The translations under genes were made by a program, and so were the position numbers. Source: Cloacimonetes bacterium UBA5456 (GTDB lineage: Bacteria; Cloacimonadota; Cloacimonadia; Cloacimonadales; Cloacimonadaceae). Taken from it: a stretch of 19,826 nt of DNA. The notes beneath the pieces were generated by a model. The model saw nothing but the letters and a program-made list of their open reading frames with translations. It was not told the origin of the DNA and did no database searches. Below, one piece after another: positions 1 to 7,007 of the stretch (the first letter of the stretch is position 1; each line of letters starts with the position of its first letter). The DNA is taken from contig DIQS01000064.1 in assembly GCA_002427325.1 (NCBI GenBank), positions 1 through 19,826 of the forward strand, written 5' to 3'.

Positions 1-198
1 ATGATATGGTCATGGGCATGAGCAGATCATAAGCAAAACATAGGCTGAACCCAGTAGGTAAGCAGTGGCAGAAAAAGCAGAAAAATGTGTGATCTTGCCC
101 CGAAACCAATAATTTTGGTGGACAACATTAGTAGGATATTAAAAATGTCTTATAAGTGAAAATATTGAATAATCGCATATACATATAGAGGATTTATT
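1..198. other. Gene-free leader region upstream of the EF-G gene
   Basis: No open frame with a credible start and ribosome site is present. One frame runs from the window edge to a stop at 30-32 and could be the tail of an upstream gene, but it is too short to judge. Bases 14-18 and 24-29 can pair with 96-100 and 90-95 (GGGCA with TGCCC, AGATCA with TGATCT), leaving a five-base bulge on one side, so the segment 14-100 may be part of a folded RNA. I could not match it to a known RNA family. A good ribosome-binding site for the following gene (AGAGGA) lies at about 187-192. Confidence 0.4.
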
Positions 199-2310
199 AT
201 GAAAACCGATGCGGATAACCCGCTTTCTAAGATTAGAAACATTGGCGTCATGGCTCACATTGATGCCGGAAAAACTACGACAACTGAACGCATACTCTTT
301 TACACCGGCTTTTTGCACAAAATGGGTGAGGTTCATGATGGAAATGCCTTCACTGACTGGATGCAACAGGAGCGCGAGAGAGGGATAACGATCACCTCAG
401 CGACTGTGACTTGCCCTTGGCGAGACCATCAGATAAATATCATCGACACACCCGGTCATGTGGATTTCACTGCCGAAGTGGAACGTTCGTTGAGAGTTTT
501 AGATGGTGCAGTGGGGGTATTTTGTGCGGTTGCAGGAGTGGAGCCCCAATCTGAAACCGTATGGCATCAGGCGGATAGATATCACGTTCCAAGGATCGCC
601 TATGTGAACAAAATGGACAGAACGGGTGCGGACTACTCGCGCGTGATCCAAATGATTCACGAAAGGCTCACCACCAAGGCTTGCGCGATCAACATCCCCA
701 TCGGCAAAGAGGATGATTTTGACGGCGTTATTGATCTAATCAGCATGCGTGCTTGGTATTTCGACCCACTTACTCAGGGATGTGATATTCGTAATATTGA
801 GATCCCTGAGAACCTCTTGAAAGAGGCGCAAGAAGCGCGTGAGCATCTCATTGAAACCGTTTCAGAATATTGTGATGAGCTCATCATGGCCTTTTTGGAA
901 AACAAAGAAATCACCACGCAAATGATCTGTAAAGCTATCCGCAAAGGAACCTTAGAGCATGGATTTATCCCCGTGTTATGTGGCTCTTCGCTCAAAAATA
1001 AGGGTTTGCAACTCTTGCTTGATGCTGTGGTTGATTTCTTGCCTTCGCCTTTGGATATCGGCAGCACGCAGGCTATGCTTTTAAATAGTGATGATACGAT
1101 TGATTTGCCGCCAGACCCAGATGGACCTTTGGCAGGTATGGCGTTTAAGGTTCAGATGGATAAATATGTGGGCAGATTGATCTATGTTCGCATCTATTCC
1201 GGAACGCTGAAGAAAGGCGCTGCATTCGTCAATATGACTAATGGCAAAAAAGAGAGGGTTTCGCGCATCTTGCAGATGATGTCGAACAAGAAAAACGATA
1301 TTGATAATCTGCATGCCGGTGATATCGGCGCAATCGTGGGACCGCGCTTTTTGGTGACCGGAGACACGATTACCGACGGCAAGGAAGACATCATCTTTTC
1401 GCGCATGCAATTCCCGGATTCCGTGATTTCGATTGCTATCGAACCTCGTTCAAAGGCTGATCAAGATAATCTCAGCAATGCACTTGAACGCCTGCAAGAA
1501 GAAGACCCCACTTTTCATGTTCACATCGATAAGGATTCCGGTCAAACCATACTTTCCGGCATGGGTGAGCTTCATCTTGAGGTCATCGTCGATAGGATCA
1601 AGCGTGAGTTTGGTGTCTCCGTCAACGTTGGTAATCCGCAAGTTTCCTACAAAGAAACCATCACCAAGACTGTTGAAATAAGCGAAGAATTCCGTCGTGA
1701 GATGAACGGTAAGGGCAACTATGCATCCGTGAAATTGCGTCTTACTCCGATTTCTGAAGAGGAAATTGTCGATAACGTTAAAAACACCTTTGCCTCTTCG
1801 GTGACTCCCGATAAGATTCCTGCTGAATATTGGAAGGCGATCGAAGAAAGTGCGCTTAATGCGCTCAGTGATGGACCTCTTATCAGCGGAGCGGTGGAAA
1901 GAGTGGCAATCGAGCTCATTGATGGTGACTTTAACCCAGTGGATTCCAATGAATTGGCGTTCCGCATCGCAACTTCAATGGCTGTGTGCCGCGGTTTGCA
2001 AGAAGCCAAGCCGGTGATCATGGAGCCTGTGATGTTGCTCACAGTTCATTCGCCGGATGAATTCATTGGCGACATCATCTCAGATATCAACGCCAAGCGC
2101 GGTAAGATCGGAGTGATGAGACGTCATAGTGAATACCTGCAAGAAGTGGTTGCAGACGTGCCTTTATCCGAGCTTTTCGGCTATTCGACGCGTATTCGCA
2201 ACATCTCTCAAGGCAGAGCGCTTTATACCTTGGAATTCAATAAGTTCGACATTGCGCCCAGTCAGGTGCAAAATGATGTTTTAAGAAGAATTCGCGGTTA
2301 CGTAGATTAA
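199..2310 (+). CDS. fusA: Elongation factor G (EF-G), probably a diverged paralogue
   Basis: Translational GTPase of 703 residues, the usual EF-G length. It would catalyse tRNA-mRNA translocation on the ribosome, or a related step if it is a specialised paralogue. The G domain is intact: AHIDAGKT at residues 19-26, the RERGIT switch I segment, DTPGH at 83-87, NKMD at 137-140 and a GSS G5 motif. Domains II to V follow in normal order. Domain IV is unusual: the conserved RGQYGHV segment reads KGNYASV (residues 505-511), and the position of E. coli His583 (YHDVDSSE) reads FNPVDSNE, with Asn579 in place of His. The C-terminus also lacks the usual Gly-Lys ending. No rpsL, rpsG or tuf gene flanks it, so it is not in the usual str operon. 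Start ATG 199 follows an AGAGGA ribosome site. Confidence 0.9.
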   Translation: MKTDADNPLSKIRNIGVMAHIDAGKTTTTERILFYTGFLHKMGEVHDGNAFTDWMQQERERGITITSATVTCPWRDHQINIIDTPGHVDFTAEVERSLRVLDGAVGVFCAVAGVEPQSETVWHQADRYHVPRIAYVNKMDRTGADYSRVIQMIHERLTTKACAINIPIGKEDDFDGVIDLISMRAWYFDPLTQGCDIRNIEIPENLLKEAQEAREHLIETVSEYCDELIMAFLENKEITTQMICKAIRKGTLEHGFIPVLCGSSLKNKGLQLLLDAVVDFLPSPLDIGSTQAMLLNSDDTIDLPPDPDGPLAGMAFKVQMDKYVGRLIYVRIYSGTLKKGAAFVNMTNGKKERVSRILQMMSNKKNDIDNLHAGDIGAIVGPRFLVTGDTITDGKEDIIFSRMQFPDSVISIAIEPRSKADQDNLSNALERLQEEDPTFHVHIDKDSGQTILSGMGELHLEVIVDRIKREFGVSVNVGNPQVSYKETITKTVEISEEFRREMNGKGNYASVKLRLTPISEEEIVDNVKNTFASSVTPDKIPAEYWKAIEESALNALSDGPLISGAVERVAIELIDGDFNPVDSNELAFRIATSMAVCRGLQEAKPVIMEPVMLLTVHSPDEFIGDIISDINAKRGKIGVMRRHSEYLQEVVADVPLSELFGYSTRIRNISQGRALYTLEFNKFDIAPSQVQNDVLRRIRGYVD

Positions 2311-2312
2311 TC

Positions 2313-2341
2313 TTGACATTAGACAATGAATCAGATACATT
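2313..2341 (+). promoter_or_regulatory. Predicted sigma70-type promoter for the STAS/receiver operon
   Basis: A perfect -35 TTGACA (2313-2318), a 17-base spacer and a -10 TACATT (2336-2341) lie in the 58-base gap after the EF-G stop. The next gene starts at 2369 behind an AAGGAG ribosome site. This suggests that the STAS gene begins a new transcript that could continue through prmC and murA. Confidence 0.6.
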
Positions 2342-2368
2342 TTAAAGAAAAGGAATAAGGAGAATGTT

Positions 2369-2677
2369 ATGAATATTGAACTTAACTTCAACGAAAAAGT
2401 AGCATCAATGAAGATTGATGGGATACTCAATAGCGAAAATGCACACTTATTGCAAGAGAAGCTATCTGAAGTGATGAAAAGTGATGCGCTTTTGCTCGAA
2501 CTTGATTTGTTTGATTGTCGTAATATATCATCTACAGGAATTGGTAAGATCTTGTTATTTTATAAAGATTTCATTTCCAGAGGTGGCGAGATTGAGGTGG
2601 TGCGTAGCTCAAATAGTGTTTATGAACTATTTACCATGCTGAAACTCAATCAATTGTTTACCGTAAATCTTGGGTGA
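2369..2677 (+). CDS. STAS-domain protein, anti-sigma factor antagonist type
   Basis: A single STAS domain of 102 residues, about the length of SpoIIAA/RsbV. The signature loop reads ISSTGIGK (residues 53-60). Aligned on the SpoIIAA DSSG motif, Thr56 takes the place of the serine phosphorylated by the partner kinase, and Ser54 replaces the Asp. In the family, the dephosphorylated form binds an anti-sigma kinase and frees its client. The next gene, only a base or so away, encodes a receiver fused to a GHKL ATPase of the kind that phosphorylates STAS proteins, so the two are very likely partners. Start ATG 2369 has an AAGGAG site at 2358-2363. No sigma factor is encoded nearby, so the final target is unknown. 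Confidence 0.85.
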   Translation: MNIELNFNEKVASMKIDGILNSENAHLLQEKLSEVMKSDALLLELDLFDCRNISSTGIGKILLFYKDFISRGGEIEVVRSSNSVYELFTMLKLNQLFTVNLG

Positions 2678-2678
2678 T

Positions 2679-3593
2679 ATGGCCTCAGAAAAACATATAC
2701 TCGTTGTAGATGACAGCTCAGTCATCGTTGAATCTCTTGAAGCGATCTTGCGAATCAGTGGCTATGGCGTTGATACTGCCTTCAGCGGTAGCGAAGCTTT
2801 ACGCAAGATTCATCAAAAAGATTATGACATTGTTATCTGCGATATCGAGATGCCCGGCTTGGACGGCCTCGAATTTCTCGGCCGAGCGAAGAAGGAATTT
2901 GATGATGACCTTGATGTGATCTTGATGACAGGATATTTGGATCACGATTATTTCATCAGCGCGATAAGATTGGGCGCAAGCGACTTCATCAGAAAGCCTA
3001 TTGATAGCAAACAGCTTATCAGTTCCATACGCGATATTATTTTTAGGAAACAAGAACGCAAGGAATCTTTCTCTATCTTTAGCAATACCGATAGAGCCAG
3101 CTTGGAATTTGAGATATCGGCACGAGATTTCTCTAAATATGGTGTTTCCAAGATATTCAAATCTCTCTTAAAGCCCTATTTTCGTAGCGTTCCAAAGGTC
3201 ATGAACGAACTGCTTGTCTGCCTTGATGAAATGGCTTATAATGCATATATACACGGCACTTTGAGGCTAAGTGTTCCCGAGCGCAACCTTCCTCATGATC
3301 AGCTTAAGAGTGTGATCGAGAACAAGCTGGCAAATGATGAGATAGGAAGCAAAAAGGTGACGATGGGGCTCTCAGTTGATAATTCCGAGAATATGATTGA
3401 AATCAGCGTATCTGATGAGGGGGATGGCTTTGATCATAGCACCTGGCTCGAGAAGGTGAAACAAGAACCGTTTTTGGATTTTGTTAGCCATGGACGTGGA
3501 CTTTCCATGCTCTACCATCTGTGCGATTCAGTCGTTTTTGACAATGGCGGCAGCACCGTAATCATCAAAAAAAGCTTGAATAGCTCAACGTGA
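2679..3593 (+). CDS. Response regulator receiver fused to an anti-sigma-type HATPase domain
   Basis: Two-domain protein of 304 residues. Residues 5-125 are a CheY-like receiver with acidic pair Asp11/Asp12, phospho-acceptor Asp55 (CDIEMPG), Thr84 and Lys106 (KP). From about residue 150 to the end lies a GHKL ATPase domain: an N-box (LDEMAYNAYIHG), then about 25 extra residues, then DEGDGFD (G1) and GRGLSM (G2). No dimerisation/phospho-His domain is seen, so this resembles RsbW/SpoIIAB kinases rather than a histidine kinase. Inferred role: phosphorylation of Asp55 by an unseen histidine kinase changes how the ATPase domain binds or phosphorylates the STAS protein encoded just upstream. ATG 2679 lies one base after the upstream stop; an in-frame TTG at 2670 would add three residues and is less likely. 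Confidence 0.82.
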   Translation: MASEKHILVVDDSSVIVESLEAILRISGYGVDTAFSGSEALRKIHQKDYDIVICDIEMPGLDGLEFLGRAKKEFDDDLDVILMTGYLDHDYFISAIRLGASDFIRKPIDSKQLISSIRDIIFRKQERKESFSIFSNTDRASLEFEISARDFSKYGVSKIFKSLLKPYFRSVPKVMNELLVCLDEMAYNAYIHGTLRLSVPERNLPHDQLKSVIENKLANDEIGSKKVTMGLSVDNSENMIEISVSDEGDGFDHSTWLEKVKQEPFLDFVSHGRGLSMLYHLCDSVVFDNGGSTVIIKKSLNSST

Positions 3594-3594
3594 A

Positions 3595-4398
3595 ATGTTT
3601 GCAGATGATATCTGCCAAAAATATCCCGAACTGAAACCGGAAGACTTAAGGTTTCTCCTTTCTGAAATCTTGGAACTGCCTCCATCCCGACTATATTCAC
3701 GCTTAGCTTTTAATGATGCGCAAAATGAGCAATTCGAAAGCGCAATTAAACGGCTGCAGAGGGGTGAACCGCCTCAATATATCGTAAATAAAGCATGGTT
3801 TTATGGCTTGTCCTTTTATGTGGATAAAAGGGTCTTGATCCCTCGTTTTGATAGTGAGGTTCTCGTTGAAGCTCTTTCGCAGTATATAAAAGGTAATGAA
3901 AAGGTTTTGGAGATAGGGGTAGGGAGTGCTGCGCTGAGCATTGCACTTAAAAAAGAATACCCGGCTCTTAGGATGCATGGCACGGATATCAGCGAAGATG
4001 CGCTCGCTGTTGCTAAGATGAATTCAGAGCTGCATAATTGCGACATAACATTTCATCATGCTGATTTGTTTCCCCTTGGCGAAAGCGGCTTTGATATCGT
4101 CTTTTCCAATCCGCCATATATTAGCGAAAATGAGTATCAAAAGCTGGATATCAGGGTGAAAGAGCATGAGCCAAAGTCGGCATTATTGGCAAAAAAAGAG
4201 GGTTTAGAATACTATCTGAGAATTTGTAATGATCTGGCAAGATATATGAATATCAATGCTATAGTTGCCTTTGAGCATGGTTTTGATCAGCAAGAGCGCA
4301 TTGTAAACTTGACAGAAAGCTATGGATTGAAAACACTGCAGATGGGGAAGGATTTATCTTTCCGAGACCGATTTGTTATTGCAAAAATAATTTCCTAA
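3595..4398 (+). CDS. prmC: Peptide chain release factor N5-glutamine methyltransferase PrmC/HemK
   Basis: S-adenosylmethionine-dependent methyltransferase of 267 residues that modifies the Gln of the GGQ motif in release factors RF1 and RF2. A helical N-terminal substrate-recognition region (about residues 1-80) is followed by a Rossmann-type methyltransferase domain with the SAM-binding loop LEIGVGSAALS and the family signature NPPY at residues 172-175. The length is typical. The gene starts one base after the receiver-HATPase stop, so it is probably translated from the same message; murA follows ten bases later. The usual neighbour prfA is not in this window. The function assignment is secure from the NPPYIS motif and overall architecture. 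Confidence 0.9.
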   Translation: MFADDICQKYPELKPEDLRFLLSEILELPPSRLYSRLAFNDAQNEQFESAIKRLQRGEPPQYIVNKAWFYGLSFYVDKRVLIPRFDSEVLVEALSQYIKGNEKVLEIGVGSAALSIALKKEYPALRMHGTDISEDALAVAKMNSELHNCDITFHHADLFPLGESGFDIVFSNPPYISENEYQKLDIRVKEHEPKSALLAKKEGLEYYLRICNDLARYMNINAIVAFEHGFDQQERIVNLTESYGLKTLQMGKDLSFRDRFVIAKIIS

Positions 4399-4407
4399 GA
4401 GGATAAA

Positions 4408-5661
4408 ATGGATAAATTTATTATCGAACAAAGTCGTGATCTTAGCGGTAAGATCTATGTTGATGGTGCAAAAAACGCCATCTTACCGGCGATGGCAATC
4501 TGCCTTTTGGCGCCGGGTAAATCAAGGCTGACAAATGTTCCCAATCTCATAGACCTTAAGTCTATGGCTCATCTATTAAGAGTCATCGGTGCACGCGTTG
4601 AATATGAAAACGGTGAGATGTATATCGATAGTAAAGATGTTTGCTATCCTGAGGCACCTTATGAATTGGTGAGCAAGATGCGTGCATCAATCTATGTTTT
4701 AGGGCCTCTCTTGGCTCGTTTAGGTAAGGCTCGTGTGTCTTTCCCGGGTGGCTGTGCGATCGGCACGAGACCCGTTGACCTCCACCTCAAAGCCATGGAA
4801 GCACTTGGCGCAAAAATTGAGATCGAGCATGGCTATATAATTGCAACTGCCGATAAACTCATCGGCGCTGATATCCATTTTGAGAAGTCTTCCGTGGGTG
4901 CAACTGTAAATGCGCTGATGGCTGCGGTTTTAGCTGAAGGGACAACTCGCCTCTTGAGTGCTGCGATGGAGCCGGAAATTGACCTTGTTATCGATATGTT
5001 AGTTAAGATGGGTGCAAAGATCAGCGGGAAAGGCACGACTACTCTCGTGATCGAAGGAGTTAAGGAACTCTATCCGATTGAGATGGAGATGATTCCCGAT
5101 AGGATTGAGGCAGGAACTTTCCTCATTGCAGGCGCTCTTTCAACAAAGCCGGTGACGGTTTGCAATTGCGAACCAAATCACCTCAAAGCACTCTTGGATA
5201 AGCTCTGGGAAGCAGGCTGTGAGCTGGATATCAATGGAAAAGATATCACGGTTATCCCGCCGAAAGTCATCAAGCCTTGTCATATTCTCACTTTGCCACA
5301 CCCGGGATTTCCCACCGACTTGCAGGCACAATTCACCGTTCTCATGAGTCTTGCCGATGGGGTGAGCTTTGTGGAAGATACCATATTCCCCGATAGGTTT
5401 ATGCACGTTGCAGAACTCAATCGTTTGCAAGCCAACATCGAATTGCAGCGCAATGTTGCAACGATTAAAGGTGTTGAAAAGCTCAGTGGTGCAGAGGTGA
5501 TGGCGACAGACCTTAGGGCGAGTGCTGCACTTGTGCTTGCAGGGATGATCGCCGAAGGAACAACCACAGTCTCGCGCATCTATCACATTGACCGTGGTTA
5601 TGACAGGATTGAAGAGAAGCTCAGCGGGATCGGCGCAAAGATCAGAAGAGTGGAAGGCTGA
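4408..5661 (+). CDS. murA: UDP-N-acetylglucosamine 1-carboxyvinyltransferase (MurA)
   Basis: First committed enzyme of peptidoglycan synthesis: transfers enolpyruvate from phosphoenolpyruvate to UDP-GlcNAc in the cytoplasm. It has 417 residues, the family norm. Visible active-site residues are Lys22-Asn23 (GAKNA), the catalytic loop PGGCAIGTRP with Cys116 and Arg121, and the DLRASAALV segment near the C-terminus. Because the loop Cys is retained rather than replaced by Asp, the enzyme would be expected to be sensitive to fosfomycin, as is usual for Cys-type MurA. ATG 4408 is preceded by AGAGGA at about 4398-4403. It shares a tight arrangement with prmC, a linkage also seen in some other bacteria. 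Confidence 0.95.
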   Translation: MDKFIIEQSRDLSGKIYVDGAKNAILPAMAICLLAPGKSRLTNVPNLIDLKSMAHLLRVIGARVEYENGEMYIDSKDVCYPEAPYELVSKMRASIYVLGPLLARLGKARVSFPGGCAIGTRPVDLHLKAMEALGAKIEIEHGYIIATADKLIGADIHFEKSSVGATVNALMAAVLAEGTTRLLSAAMEPEIDLVIDMLVKMGAKISGKGTTTLVIEGVKELYPIEMEMIPDRIEAGTFLIAGALSTKPVTVCNCEPNHLKALLDKLWEAGCELDINGKDITVIPPKVIKPCHILTLPHPGFPTDLQAQFTVLMSLADGVSFVEDTIFPDRFMHVAELNRLQANIELQRNVATIKGVEKLSGAEVMATDLRASAALVLAGMIAEGTTTVSRIYHIDRGYDRIEEKLSGIGAKIRRVEG

Positions 5662-5711
5662 TGCTTTGTTATGTTTGTGAAAAAGATTAATTAAATTGAG
5701 TTAGGATAAAT

Positions 5712-7007
5712 ATGCAAAAGTTTGAAAAGATTATCGCCTTGATTAAGCATGAGGTTGTGCCCGCTATGGGTTGTACCGAACCGGCTGCCGTTGCATTGGC
5801 TGCCGCTTATGCTGCAAATCAAGTTGAAGGTGAAATAGAAAAAATAGAACTGTTCGTGAGCCCCTCCATCCTCAAAAACGGGATGGGGGTGGGGATTCCC
5901 AACACGGGCTTAGTCGGGCTGGATATCGCTGCTGCCTTGGGCGCAATCGTTGCAGAACCGGAGAAGGAACTTGAGATTCTCGGGGATTTGGACGAAAGTC
6001 AATTAGCGCAAGGCAAAGCTCTTATGGACAAGATCACAACCAAGATGGAAGCAAGTAGCGAAAAGGTCTATATCAAAGCGATCGTGAAAAGCAAAAGCCA
6101 AAGTGCTACTGCGACGATTAGATGTCGGCATAACTTTCTCTATCAATTGGAAGTGGATGGAAAAACCATTTTTCAACAAGAGATTAAGCAGGATGAAAAC
6201 TGTCATGTTGCCGGTGCTGATGAATTTCGCCTTAAAGACTATTTTGAATTTGCCAATGGTGTAGCCTATGAAGAACTGCTCAAGCTTGACCTCGGTGAGA
6301 AGATTAATCGTCGTATTTCCGAATTCGGGCTCAGTGAGGATTCCGGCATGGGAGTGGGGAAGACCATTCTGCAAAACATTAAAGATGGGATCTTGGGTGA
6401 TGATATCCACAACTATGCTACGGCGCTTACTGCTGCGGCAACTGATGCTCGTATGAGTGGATGTAATCTGCCCGTGATCTCAAACTCCGGTAGCGGGAAT
6501 CAAGGGCTTTCCATCACTCTGCCGATTATTGCAGCATCTGAAAAGCTGGGTTCATCGCATGAAAAGCTGATTCGGGCTTTAGCACTTGGACATCTGGTGA
6601 GCATCCACATCAAGAATAAGACAGGGCTGCTTTCCAGCATCTGTGGATGTCTTTCTGCTTCTGCGGGCGCTGCATGCGGGATTGTTCTCCTCTTGGGCGG
6701 TGATTTTCAGAAGATGGAATATGCCATCAAAAACATGATTGGCAATACCACGGGCATGCTCTGCGATGGAGCAAAAGAGGGCTGTTCGCTCAAGGTGGCG
6801 ACCACGACCTCTGCCGCTGTGCAAGCTGCTCTCTTGGCCAATATGGGACGCAGTATTTCACCTAATGACGGCATCGTGACCGACGATTTGGATGAAACAA
6901 TTGATAATCTTGCAAAGATCGTTAAAACGGGTATGCAAAACACCGATTCAACGATACTAAATATTATGATAAATAAAAAGAATAATAAAGAGGCAAATGA
7001 TGTCTAA
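5712..7007 (+). CDS. cyuA: L-cysteine desulfidase / UPF0597 family (CyuA-like)
   Basis: Iron-sulfur lyase of the serine-dehydratase-alpha-like UPF0597 family, 431 residues. Characterised members break L-cysteine into pyruvate, ammonia and hydrogen sulfide. The N-terminal motif GCTEPAA with Cys21 matches the proposed catalytic cysteine. Cys311, Cys351 and Cys358 are spaced 40 and 7 apart, the same spacing I recall for the [4Fe-4S] ligands of the Methanocaldococcus jannaschii enzyme (282, 322, 329). A Gly/Ser-rich loop (SNSGSGNQG) lies mid-protein. The gene overlaps urocanate hydratase, suggesting co-translation in amino-acid catabolism. A serine dehydratase-like activity is an alternative. An oxygen-sensitive cluster would fit an anaerobic host. 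ATG 5712 has a modest AGGA site upstream. Confidence 0.82.
   Translation: MQKFEKIIALIKHEVVPAMGCTEPAAVALAAAYAANQVEGEIEKIELFVSPSILKNGMGVGIPNTGLVGLDIAAALGAIVAEPEKELEILGDLDESQLAQGKALMDKITTKMEASSEKVYIKAIVKSKSQSATATIRCRHNFLYQLEVDGKTIFQQEIKQDENCHVAGADEFRLKDYFEFANGVAYEELLKLDLGEKINRRISEFGLSEDSGMGVGKTILQNIKDGILGDDIHNYATALTAAATDARMSGCNLPVISNSGSGNQGLSITLPIIAASEKLGSSHEKLIRALALGHLVSIHIKNKTGLLSSICGCLSASAGAACGIVLLLGGDFQKMEYAIKNMIGNTTGMLCDGAKEGCSLKVATTTSAAVQAALLANMGRSISPNDGIVTDDLDETIDNLAKIVKTGMQNTDSTILNIMINKKNNKEANDV

Noticed and set aside
14..100. Signal recognition particle (4.5S) RNA
   Set aside because: A stretch near 57-65 (GGTAAGCAG) loosely recalls the SRP apical hairpin, but the GGAA tetraloop and the paired GTCAGG side are missing, so I do not call it.
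115..142. Promoter for the EF-G gene (TTGGTG-16-TATTAA)
   Set aside because: Only about half of the -35 bases fit the consensus, clearly weaker than the other promoters in this window, so it is not listed as a feature.
2670..2678. TTG start extending the receiver protein by three residues
   Set aside because: ATG 2679 is a better start codon and gives the typical short receiver N-terminus; no ribosome site favours the TTG.
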